64,000 bases of DNA, from the NCBI GenBank assembly GCA_963921825.1, contig OY997594.1:59443675-59507674 (forward strand), given 5' to 3'. Origin of the DNA: Erodium maritimum. Its lineage: Eukaryota > Streptophyta > Magnoliopsida > Geraniales > Geraniaceae. Of the stretch, positions 11,691-22,082 are shown one piece after another (positions within the stretch are counted from its first letter, which is position 1; each line of letters starts with the position of its first letter). The translations under genes were made by a program, and so were the position numbers. The notes below the pieces were generated by a model. The model worked only from the letters and a program-made list of their open reading frames with translations, had not been told where the DNA came from and made no database searches.

Positions 11691-12605
11691 CGTGGCAGAT
11701 CTGTTTTGGGTCCTTTTTGGGTGTTTTCATCTAAGTCGGTCTTGTATTTTGAATCGTTAGCTTAGGGGTTTTAACTGAGATGCTTGCCTCTTAAACCACC
11801 TTGTTTAGCCCTTAGTTATGGTGTTAATTGTGATCCAAGACCTTGGATTCAAGCTCGACGAAGGAGGAGGCCTTGGGAATCACGTGAGAGGACGAGGAGG
11901 AAGCTAGCCAGGACGTCAACAGCTAGGAGTACCAAGCGTTGGAGAATTCAAGGTAGGGAAAGAGTAGTAAACTCCACTGTTAATTTAAAATAATGCTAAT
12001 AATATGCCTATAGAACAATAACAACCGGAAAAGTCCTAGTTTGCATATAGGATGTGATTCACTAGAATAGCCGCTTTCAATTATATTAATAACCGGAAGA
12101 GTCTAGTATGCATATGGGATGTGATTCACTAGTTTAATCGCTTTCAATTCTTGGGAAATTGTCGTGCTGGTAGAATGGCCATGACGAGCCTTAGGATTGA
12201 TTGTGGTTGTGTTCAATTGCCTCAAATGCCGATGTTTGTGTCATTCTTCGGATAATACCAGAGTCGTACTAAACTAGATGAATTGTGATGAATGCAATGT
12301 GAATGTTGTGTTGTGGTATGATTGGTTGAATGTATGAAATGAATGTGATTGTGCCCTGTGGTATGATCGGGTGAGTGATAGACCGATGGGACGTGTTTGG
12401 TAAGTCATGCCGGTAAGCGTGAGTGGTAATATGAGTTCTGTATGACGTGTGGTGGTAAGATTGTTGGGCTTGGTAAGTCGTGTTTGAACTATGACTTTAT
12501 GATGCGTGTTATTCTCTTGTTGTGTTTTCTAAGAGGAGTTGTGTTCCGGTATGGTACCTACACCGAGGGGAATGCCGGTGTAGGGTAGTACCTAGGCCGA
12601 CGATA

Positions 12606-12705
12606 TTGTGTTTACCCCGATGTGAATTCCGGGAAGACCGATGAGCATTCCGGTATTGTGTTTACCCCGATGTGTGTTCCGGGAAGACCGATGAGCATTC
12701 CGGTA
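12606..12705 (+). repeat. Two tandem copies of a 50-bp unit in the solo LTR
   Basis: Two units of about 50 bp, each with TTGTGTTTACCCCGATGTG then TTCCGGGAAGACCGATGAG, differ by two or three bases. The long ORF running through here (12622-13074) is a by-product of these repeats. Confidence 0.75.
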
Positions 12706-12799
12706 TTTGTATTAATTGTTGCCCCGATGTGTGTGTTTCGGGAGAACCTAGGCCGAGGGATATTCCGGCATGGTTTTTTTGTCTCACTCCGATGCTACG

Positions 12800-12965
12800 T
12801 GTTCCAGAGAGACTTGTTTCACCCCGATGATATGTGTCCCTTCGGGGACATTTCCGGGAGGATGTCTTGTTTCACCCCGATGATCTGTGTTCCATTGGAG
12901 ACGTTTCCGGGAGCCCCGATGATATGTGTTCCTTTTGGGAACATTTCCGGGAGCCCCGAGGATAT
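12800..12965 (+). repeat. Degenerate tandem array of about 45-bp units in the solo LTR
   Basis: Roughly four diverged units of the form CCCCGATGATATGTGT, a CCNTTNGGGNACAT hairpin, then TTTCCGGGAG. The same motif appears reverse-complemented in the inner LTRs at about 13930-14000 and 18570-18640. Confidence 0.65.
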
Positions 12966-13259
12966 GTGTCCTATCGTGACCGAGGGGCATTTCGGTACGG
13001 TGTGTTGGTTTGTGTGTGAATCGCAGGCTAGTGGTTTAAATTATCTATATTTCAGTAACCGTGTGTTTCCTTAGTTTGTTCTATTGGTGAATAAATCGTT
13101 TTCCCATTATTATCCTGTGAGTTACTGTTTTATTAAGCATTTCAATTCTTGTTGATCTCTGATTTGGTGTCTTTTGGATAACTTTACTAATCGGAACTTT
13201 TGTTGTAAAAGCGGAGGTTTTTTTATTTGACTACTTTTTCCTACTAAGCGTAAGCTCAC

Positions 13260-16089
13260 TGTCACGCCCCAAATTCGATTTTAACCGGATTCGAGACGTG
13301 AACTAAAATAATAATAATTTTATTCGAAAATAAAGCCAACTAATCTCAATCTCAAGATTTTAAAACTTTTAACAACAACACGAGTCACAGCTCGGTAAAA
13401 ACCAACCGTAACACAGTTCAAATTAAAACGGTATGTCTCTAGACTCTCTAGCCTAGGACCCTCGTAAGCTCCCAAGCATCGAGCATACGGCTAGTACACT
13501 TCCCGATTAGAACCTGAAAAACAACAAGGTAAGGGGTGAGCTTTCGCTCAGTAGGAAAACTAGTTAAGGTTATGAGCAAGCGCTTACCACCACGGGTAAC
13601 TGTCCAATTAGGGCATACTAGTACATCACACAACTAATCACAAACGAAACTCATAACCACAATTCTCAACTCAAGACCAACCCGCGCTCACAACCATCAA
13701 CGACAAACACCACAGACAGCAACCCGCACACCAAATAACACGTCATCAACCATAAAGAAAACTGTAAAAGCATAACACGTCCCGTACCGCAGTCCCCTAC
13801 ACGGTCGGCTGTCCACAGCCCGACACCCTCATATCGTACCGGAACACACAACGTCGGCCTAGATATCTTCCCGTCAAACAACCGAGGCTCGATCTCAAAT
13901 AGTCATACCGGAATCTCCATCGGCCTAGACCTTTTTCCCGGAACTCCTTCGGGCAAAGGACAGGTGAAACAACTTTCCCGGAACTCCTTCGGGAAAAGCA
14001 CGGAACACGTAACCGTCGGCCTAGACGTCCCACATCGGATTACCCCCTCGATGCAGGCTATCGTACCAGATCCACTACCCAGGGGACCGCGCATACATGG
14101 GACCACACCATCGGCCTAGGTACTACCTTACACCGGCGTACCCCCCCGGTCACAGGTACCATACCGGAAACAACTCCCGGACACACATCAAGATAATATT
14201 ATAAATGTCATAATTAAGCACGACTTACCAAGCCCAACGATCTTACCACAACCAGTCACGTCGGTCTATCACTCACCCGACCATCACACAACCAAGGGTT
14301 CAGATCAACACAACCACGGCACACTCGCCCATACATAACAACAACATGCTCAGCGGATATACTAATCTTGTCTATTAAACCTAACGACACCGACTCACAC
14401 GGCAAGCATCTCAACCAATAATAGGCAAATCCAAAACAACACACAACCTACGGTCGACCTACTAGCATGGCAATTTCCCAAGTATTGAAAGCAGATAAAA
14501 ACAATTAACTAGTGAATCTTGTCCTACATGTTACTACGACTCGTCCGGTTATTATCTGATATAAACGTCTTTCCAGTTTTATCAATTCCTAGCATGCATA
14601 CTAGTAACTTTCCGCAATTAAATCGGTATCCGCTACTTCCCTTCCTCACGACGAGCCGACAGCTACGTCTCCTAGCTGCTGACGTCCTGGCTCGCTACCT
14701 CCGGTATTCTCTTCGATCGAAGCCGGACTCTACTTTACACAGAAAACTACAATTAAAACCGGCTAATTTAAAAGGTTACGACGGTTTCGATTTAAGTTCA
14801 AAAGTTGTCTTTTAAACTCGAGCGGGCTAAAAGCGGGAATACGACGAATCTGTTTCGAGCACTCGAGCACAGAAACCGGTGCACGATTCCCAATGCACGG
14901 ATCCCGAGGCACAGGTTTCGGGCACGATTCCCGAGGTACGAGTTTCATGGCACGATTCCCGAGGTATCCGATTCACCGTTCCACTTTTGTCCCGTTCTAA
15001 GCCCATTTTACAATCAGTTTAATCGTTCAGGTTTCAAATCCGATCCACAGTCCCAAAAACTTCTTAAGTCGATTCTGATTTTAATTTCTTTTCATTCTAA
15101 AAACCCTTTTCCTTTCCATTTAAAACCCTTTTTAAATAAAACAAATTCTCGTTTCAAATTCTTTTCTTTTTGATTCTTCAACCAAAATGATTCAAAGAAG
15201 TCCAGATTCGAGAGAAAGCTCGGGAACAAGACAAAAAAGGGAATGAGAAACGTTGGGGTCAGATTCCGACCGGCCAACGGCACAACCGAGGTCTCACCGT
15301 CAGAGGGGAAGGCGACACGATGAGGTGGTTGAAGCATTAGGCGTGGCGGAACACGGCAGTCACCCTACTCGCCTCAGATCTGGACGGATGTGGCGATTCC
15401 GTCCCAGATCCTCCGAGCTCGCCGGCGAGTAGCTCGACTACGAGCGGTGGACGGTGTCGGTGGTCGGAGTTGGACACGGGGAGGAGAAGGGCGCGGTGGA
15501 GCGAGGGGTCGCGACTCGGTTTGGTGGCTGAGAGAAAGGAGAGGCAGAGAGGATCGGGACGACGGAAGCGGTGCGTCTGAACGAGAAGAAGGGAAGAGGG
15601 CGGCGGCTGGTGTGTTGAATGGAGAAGAAGGCAGAGGTGAGGGGGTCGGCGAGGCTCGGGAGAGGTCGGGCGTGGTCGGAACTAGTGAGAGGACGGCGAG
15701 GCTCGGGACTGAGAAAACGAGAGAGTGAGGTGGAGAGGGAGAAGCGGCAGAACGAAGGAGAAGGGTTGAGCAATTAGGGCTTCAGATCCCTAATGCCACC
15801 CTTAAATAGGGCGGGCCGGGTGGTCTTTTGTCCACCTGAGAGAAGACGGGCCTCACCCTCACGGCCCAGTGTGAGGGAGCAGGCCGGGTTGACCTGGCTC
15901 GGGTCTGCGGGTCTGGGCGGGTCTGTCCGGTCCAGCTTCTCCTCTTTTTTTATATTTTTTTAAGCGAATTAAACATTTAAATCGAGAAGCAAACTCGTTG
16001 TTACCAAAACCGACACAAAAGCCACCTCGACACTCCGAACGAACACAAATAAATAAATAAATACTTTTTAACGAGGCGGTTCTTCACAA
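13260..16089 (-). repeat. 3' LTR of the LARD-like element
   Basis: 2,830 bp, starting TGTCACGCCCC and ending TTCTTCACA on the plus strand. It pairs with 17895-20719. In the first 370 bp I compared by eye there were about ten differences, near 3%. The GC-rich part (15240-15780) gives long ORFs on both strands in both LTRs; these are not genes. Confidence 0.9.
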
Positions 16090-16108
16090 TCTACCCCCCT
16101 TAAAGGAA
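16090..16108 (-). promoter_or_regulatory. Polypurine tract of the LARD-like element
   Basis: On the minus strand CCTTTAAGGGGGGTAGAT directly abuts the 3' LTR (TGTGAAG...), the position and composition expected for the second-strand primer. Confidence 0.65.
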
Positions 16109-17876
16109 TTTCGTCCTCGAAATTCAAAACGAACGCGCTCCACTTAATCCTATCTCAGGGAACGTCCTACTAAAACTCCCAGTTATCACCCTTCAAGTAA
16201 CCTGAAAAGCACTTAGTCGATACCGAAATCTTTCGCCTGTAGAGATGTCACACCACCACCCGTAACTTGGTCGAGACATCCCATACCGGAATCGTCCGTC
16301 GGTATAGGTATCAAACCAGAACAAAACTCACCTCGTCCTTAAAACGGATCCATCCCACAGTCTCTTCTCCTCAACCACTCTCTTCGCTTAAACAACAAAA
16401 CGAAAGAGGTCCACCACGTTTCCGCTGCGCTACTCTGATCTCAAAGTTACTCAATCACCTTCCCTGACCGGTCTGACTGCTCACTGTTACTGCTGCGACC
16501 CTCAACCGTTCGGGTACTCATCTCCGATGTCCCGACTACCGATCGTGTAAACACACTGGCCCCCGTTCTACCGCGACGGGCCTTACTGATGAAACTACTT
16601 CTGTCTGTCTCAATCGCCGGACAGAGCCTAAGGCTGAGAGAACCCTGCGGTTCTCTGCATCCCCGATTCTCGAATCTCGTACGGTCCTGCAACACTGCTC
16701 GGTCGCCGCCGAATCTCACGGACCTTCGCAGCCTCCCCGTGACCTTGTTCCGGTTCCAAATGCCTGCTTCTTCCAGCAGCATAAGTTGTACTCCGCAATG
16801 TAACCTCGAACTCATCTCTCTGTGGATCATTAAGTGTTCGCTCCGTTGTCGTCGTCGTATCCACTAGCTCAGACTACACCTAAATTCGTCAGGGTCAAAA
16901 ATCGATCCGAACTCCGGGCTCGGGGCCCTCTCTCGAACTTCTTGCATCCATTCGCCTTGACGACCACCCAAACTTGTGCAAACGGTCCACGCCGTAACTC
17001 TGGCCTCGTACTTCACCTCTGATACTCCGTCCCATTGTAGCCCGGGGACCTGTTGGTGTTGTTCCCCGTAACCTCCCCAGTGGGAGTAACCTGGGCACTC
17101 GTGCCCCCAACGCCTTCCCTCTCTTACCTCGAGGTGCCACACCGTAAGTATCCTCCATACGGCACACGCACCCGCTTGAATTCTTAACTCGAAAAGAACG
17201 ACGCGCTTAAGATAACTAGCGTACGTGCACGGAACAAGCAGACCCACTCGTACTAATAATAGTAAGTAGTAGTATAGTCACTATAACACCAAAACAGGGA
17301 AGTCCACACATAAAAGCCAAATAGAACAGTAGAAATACACAAGTCACACAAATCACCAAACAGTCAGGGAGTTTACACACAAGTCACACAAATCAACACT
17401 TTACAACACACGTACAGTTCACAATAGGCAACAACAGCTTGGAGTTAAAATTCTTAGCACGATCAATTTTCACCATAACATTCATGTCGATATCGTGTCG
17501 TTACAACCTGATTCAGGCGTCCCCGAACTACGTTGTAACCACCTGACATCCCACCATTCACGTCAGGCTATAGTGGCCCCTATAGTCAAACCGTGATGGT
17601 ACATACACTTCAGTTTTTGCAGAAAATCGGGCATGACCCGTTCGTAAATTACACTAACCATCCGCTTAAGCAGGCACTCAAAACACAACCTGCACGAATA
17701 AACAAGAACCACACTACACAACAGTTCAACCAACAATCAAACCGAGACTTACTCGTCTCGTTCATACGCTTAGGACATCTCCGAATTGCGTAAATGACAC
17801 ACCGACACTCAACATCCTAACTCTACCCACTTAGTTGACGTACGGTCCGAGGTTTGAAAAACATTTTCAAGTGAAA

Positions 17877-17892
17877 CCAGGCTCTGATACCA
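17877..17892 (-). promoter_or_regulatory. Primer-binding site, initiator tRNA-Met
   Basis: On the minus strand TGGTATCAGAGCCTGG begins two bases after the 5' LTR end. This is the standard plant sequence complementary to the 3' end of initiator tRNA-Met, and it fixes the orientation of the element. Confidence 0.9.
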
Positions 17893-17894
17893 AT

Positions 17895-20719
17895 TGTCAC
17901 GCCCCAAATCCGGTTTTAACCGGACTCGAGAAGTGAACTAAAATAATAATAATTTTATTCGAAAATAAAGCCAACTAATCTCAATCTCAAGATTTTAAAA
18001 CTTTTAACAACAACACGAGTCACAGCTCGGTAAAAACCAACCGTAACACAGTTCAAATTAAAACGGTACGTCTCTAGACTCTCTAGCCTAGGACCCTCGT
18101 AAGCTCCCAAGCATCGAGCATCCGGCTAGTACACTTCCCGCTTAGAACCTGAAAAACAACAATGTAAGGGGTGAGCTTTCGCTCAGTAGGAAAAGTAGTT
18201 AAGGTTATAAGCAAGCGCTTACCACCACGAGTAACTGTCCAATTAGGGATACTAGTACAACACACAACTAATCACCAACGGAACTCGTAACCACAATTCT
18301 CAACTCAAGACCAACCCGCGCTCACAACCATCAACGACAAACAGCACAGACAGCAACCTGCACACCAAATAACACGTCATCAACCATAAAGTAAAGTGTA
18401 AAAGCATAACACGTCCCGTACCGCAGTCCCCTACTCGGTCGGCTGTCCACAACCCGACACCCTCATATCGTACCGGAACACACAGCGTCGGCCTAGATAT
18501 CTTCCCGTCAAACAACCGAGGCTCGATCTCAAATAGTCATACCGGAATCTCCATCGGCCTAGACCTCTTTCCCGGAACTCCTTCGGGCAAATGACAGGTG
18601 AAACAACTTTCCCGGAACTCCTTCGGGCAAAGCACGGAACACGTAACCATCAGCTTAGAAGTCCCACATCGGATTACCCCCTCGATGCAGGCTATCGTAC
18701 CGGAACCACTACCCGGGGGACCGCGCATACATAAGACCACACCATCGGCCTAGGTACTACCCTACACCAGCGTACCCCCTCGGTCATAGGTACCATACCG
18801 GAAACAACTCTCGGACACACATCACGATAATATTATAACTGTCATAATTAAGCACGACTTACCAAGCCCAACAATCTTACCACAACCAGTCACGTCGGTC
18901 TATCACTCACCCGACCATCACACAACCAAGGGTTCAGATCAACACAACCACGGCACACTCGCCCATACATAACAACAACATGCTCAACGAATATACTAAT
19001 ATTGTCTATTAAACCTAACGACACCGACTCACACAGCAAGCATCTCAACCAATAACAGGAAAATCCAAAACAACAAACAACCTACGGCTCGACATGTTCG
19101 ATCTACCAACACGACAATTTCCCAAGTATTGAAAGTAGATAAAAATAGTTAACTAGTGAATCCCGTCCTACATATTACTACGACTCGTCCGATTATTATC
19201 TGATATAAACGTCTTTCCAGTTTTATCAATTCCTAGCATGCATACTAGTAACTTTCCGTAATTAAACCGGTATCCGCTACTTCCCTACCTCACGACGAGC
19301 CGACAGCTACGTCTCCTAGCTGCTGACGTCCTGGCTCGCTACCTCCGGTCTTCTCTTCGATCGAAGCCGGAATCTACTTTACACAGAAAACTACAATTAA
19401 AACTGACTAATTTAAAAGGTTACGACGGTTTCGATTTAAGTTCAAAAGTTGTCTTTTAAACTCGAGCGGGCTAAAAGCGGGAATACGATGAATCGGGTTC
19501 GAGCACTGGAGCACAGAAACCGGTGCACGATTCCTAATGCACGGATCCCGAGGCACAAGTTTCGGGGCACGATTCCCGAGGTACGAGCTCATGGCACGAT
19601 TCCCGAGGTATCCGATTCAGGTTCCACTTTTTTCCCGTTCTAAGCCCGTTTTACAATCAGTTTAATCGTTCAGGTTTCAAATCCGATCCACAGTCCTAAA
19701 AACTTCTTAAGTCGATTCTGATTTTAATTTCTTTTCATTTAAAAAACCCTTTTCCTTTCCATTTAAACCCTTTTTAAATAAAACAGATTCTCGTTTCAAA
19801 TTCTTTTCTTTTCTTTTTGATTCTTTAACCAAAATGATTCAAAGAAGTCCAGATTTGGGAGAAAGCTCGGGAACAAGACAAAAAAGGGAATGAGAAACGT
19901 TGGGGTCAGATTCGACCGGCCAACGGCACGGCCGAGGTCTCACCGTCAGAGGGAAAGGCGACGCGATGCGGTGGTTGAAGCGTTGGGCGCGGCGGAACAC
20001 GGCAGTCACCCTACTCGCCTTAGATCTGGACGGATGTGGCGATTCCGTCCCAGATCCGCCGAGCTCGCCGGCGAGTAGCTCGACTACGCGCGGTGGACGG
20101 TGTCGGTGGTCGGAGTTGGACACGGGGAGGAGAAGGGCGCGGTGGAGCGAGGGGTCGCGACTCGGTTTGGTGGCTGAGAGAAAGGAGAGGCAGAGAGGAT
20201 CGAGACGACGGCAGCGGTGCGTCTGAACGGAGAAGAAGGGAAGAGGGCGGCGGCTGGTGTGTTGAACGGAGAAGAAGGCAGAGGTGAGGGGGTCGGAAAG
20301 GCTCGGGAGAGGTCGTGCGTGGCCGGAACTGGTGAGAGGACGGCGAGGCTCGGTACTGAGAAAACGAGAGAGTGAGGTGGAGAGGGAGAAGCGGCAGAAC
20401 GAAGGAGAAAGGTTGAGCAATTAGGGTTTCAGATCCCTAATGCCACCCTTAAATAGGGCGGGCCGGGTGGTCTTTTGGGCCACCTGAGAGAAGACGGGCC
20501 TCACCCTCACGACCCAGTGTGACGGAGCAGGCCGGGTTGACCTGACTCGGGCCTATAGGTCTGTCCGGTCCAGCTTCTCCTCTTTTTTTTTAAACGAATT
20601 AAAATTTTAAATCGAGATACACAAACTCGTTGTTACCAAAACCGACACAAAACCCACCTCGACGCTCCGAACGAACACAAATAAATAAATAAAAACTTTT
20701 TAACGAGGCGGTCTTCACA
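17895..20719 (-). repeat. 5' LTR of the LARD-like element
   Basis: 2,825 bp, the partner of 13260-16089, with the same ends TGTCACGCCCC...TTCACA. It lies next to the primer-binding site, so it is the 5' LTR on the minus strand. Its 193-residue ORF (20420-19839) is LTR sequence, not a gene. Confidence 0.9.
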
Positions 20720-21509
20720 CTCACCCCCTTCGTGTTTACTGTTTTTACAGGTTTCATTGTTGAGTAGACCTAGAGGACGTTTCAGGGCTCGGGAGCTCGT
20801 GGAGTGTCCGGGTGGTGTTTGTGTTAGAGACGTACCTTATCGTTTTGTATTGAACCTGTCGTATTTTGTTATATTGTGAGCTTTTGACTCATCGTTTTGA
20901 CTCGAATTATGTTTTACTCGGAGATGTACTTTATCAAGGTTTATTTATTGATTACCATTTAATTATTTTATCTCACGTCTCGAGTCCGGTCAAAACCGGA
21001 TTTGGGGCGTGACACCTCCGATATAAAACATTTATTAGTAAAGATTTATCAACACTCAACATTATTTTTAGGGAAAATTTCATTTTACCACCCTTTCAAA
21101 CATTTAACTTCACTTTACTACCCTGGCATAAATTTTTTATTACCCTGATATAACTTTTTATTTTCGTGCTTCAAAATATATTCATGATTGATCTTCATTT
21201 AAAGCCCTTGAAAAAATAAAAATATTGGAGCAAGTTTGAAGCTAATCGAAGTTCAAACGAATCGGGTTATATTAAATTAGTGAATTGGTGAAGAAAAAAA
21301 AATGGATACTTGTCCACATGGCACCATGCTATTACAATTATCCACTTGCTTGTGTGAGAAAAGATGAAAGTGGCGTGAATTTGGGTGGAATTGAGGTGAT
21401 GATGTGGCATCATGGTGAATGTTGGATCTTAGGTGTGTGTGGCTAGGATTTGTTCTCGCGGTTTTTATGTTAAGAGCGGTTTGTAGCCAATTTCACCTCA
21501 GGTTTGAGA

Positions 21510-22069
21510 TATCTTTAATTAGCTTGGTTCACTTTTTTGCCACGTGTCTCTCTATTGCCGAATAAAAACATTGAAGGAAGCAAGTCCCACATCGGGTAAA
21601 AGAGGATACAATTCCTTTTGTTACTCTATAAAACTAAATGAATCTGACCCAGACTATTTACTACGCCAGCAAGTCTGGACGTGACTATTCAACAGGCTTC
21701 CATTATATTTGGGCCTTATGAGTCAAGAACTGGTAAAATTTCAGTTAAAATGGAGCATATGCTCTGTTTAGTTTAAAGTTTAGTGGGATTTGACCCATGT
21801 GTTCACCCACGATTAATCGTCGACCCGCGGTTTATCACCCAACTTGTCCGACTAATTGTGTAAAGTCGGACCAACCGACTTGGGCCGCCCGGCTATACCA
21901 AGTCGGGTCGGAAAACACAAAAATAACGCTTAGGCGGGCGCCTAGGCGGTGTCCAGGCGCGATTTTTAGAACATTGAAGAGAGGTAATCAACTTCTCATT
22001 TCACTTTCTCAAGAAATGAATAATAACATGTTTAGAGTATCTGCAGTTTTTTTGAGCGAAATGTGCAAT
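21510..22069. other. Remainder of the outer element and flank
   Basis: Holds the snRNA-type promoter match (21584-21633), the right end of the outer element (21974) and old flanking sequence. No protein-coding gene was seen. Confidence 0.4.
21584..21633 (+). promoter_or_regulatory. snRNA-type promoter match (USE plus TATA)
   Basis: GTCCCACATCG at 21584-21594 is a perfect match to the plant upstream sequence element RTCCCACATCG. TATAAAA follows at 21627-21633, with 32 bp between them. In plant snRNA genes this wider spacing goes with RNA polymerase II (U1, U2, U4, U5), and the shorter one with polymerase III. Downstream, where a transcript would start, I do not recognise any known snRNA; there is only a 7-bp stem CCAGACT/AGTCTGG at about 21650-21680. 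It may be a pseudogene promoter or a chance match, since USE-like words recur in plant repeats. Confidence 0.35.
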
Positions 22070-22082
22070 ACTATAATTTTTT

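Larger units (their letters stand above)
13260..20719 (-). mobile_element. Non-autonomous gypsy-type LTR retrotransposon (LARD-like)
   Basis: A 7,460-bp element with TSD CTCAC at 13255-13259 and 20720-20724. On the minus strand the 5' LTR is 20719-17895, followed by AT and a primer-binding site matching initiator tRNA-Met (17877-17892). A purine tract TTAAGGGGGG adjoins the 3' LTR (16089-13260). The internal region is only 1,805 bp (16090-17894). Broken minus-strand ORFs (about 17247-16447) show no protease, reverse transcriptase, RNase H or integrase motif, so movement would need enzymes from a relative. The GAGGACGAAATTCC next to the purine tract resembles the end of gypsy pol regions. LTR size and ends group it with the other GGGGCGTGACA LTRs here. 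Confidence 0.88.
11247..21014 (+). mobile_element. Solo LTR (gypsy-type family), split by an inner element
   Basis: It starts TGTAAGAACCGCCCC and ends TTTGGGGCGTGACA, with a perfect TSD CCTCC at 11242-11246 and 21015-21019. Removing the inner element (13260-20719) leaves about 2.3 kb and no internal domain, so it is a solo LTR. It belongs to the same superfamily as the inner element, which reads TGTGAAGACCGCC...GGGGCGTGACA on its own sense strand. It contains a cluster of CCGTGAC palindromes (11555-11690) and two tandem arrays (12606-12705 and 12800-12965). Confidence 0.85.
10365..21499. mobile_element. Non-autonomous MULE, family M, copy 3, split by an LTR insertion
   Basis: The ends are marked by a perfect 10-bp TSD AGGTTTGAGA at 10355-10364 and 21500-21509. 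The terminal repeats match copy 2 (left GAGGAGACATCTAATACAAA). The element itself is 10365-11246 plus 21020-21499, about 1.36 kb. It is filled with units such as TTTTATCAACACTTTACACT, the reverse complement of the copy 1 units. The LTR insertion at 11247-21014 fell in a site that copy 2 shows uninterrupted (GATACCTCCGATATAAAACA). Confidence 0.85.
8641..21974. mobile_element. Outermost element of a four-level nest
   Basis: TGAAGAGAGGCAA at 8628-8640 and TGAAGAGAGGTAA at 21975-21987 (one C/T difference) flank this block. Its ends are imperfect inverted repeats: left GGTTCTAAAAGTCGC then GGCGCTAGTCGG, right (reverse complement) ATGTTCTAAAAATCGC then CGCCTAGGCG. Once the two inner MULEs are removed only about 830 bp are its own. 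Near the left end are short direct repeats of GATTAATCGG (8690-8730). The class is uncertain: the inverted ends suggest a DNA transposon, while the 13-bp duplication is long for that. Confidence 0.5.

Noticed and set aside
12622-13074. 150-residue ORF
   Set aside because: Runs through tandem repeats of a solo LTR; the repetitive protein only reflects the DNA array.
17877-17892. Part of a tRNA-Met gene
   Set aside because: Only the stretch complementary to the tRNA 3' end is present, at the exact position of a primer-binding site.
19839-20420. 193-residue ORF on the minus strand (and the 111-residue one at 15438-15773)
   Set aside because: Both lie at the same place in the two LTRs of the LARD-like element. 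They are GC-rich with open frames on both strands and of different lengths in the two copies, so they are LTR sequence, not genes.
21634-21850. An snRNA gene behind the USE/TATA pair
   Set aside because: No U1, U2, U4, U5 or U6 sequence can be recognised downstream, so only the promoter match is reported.
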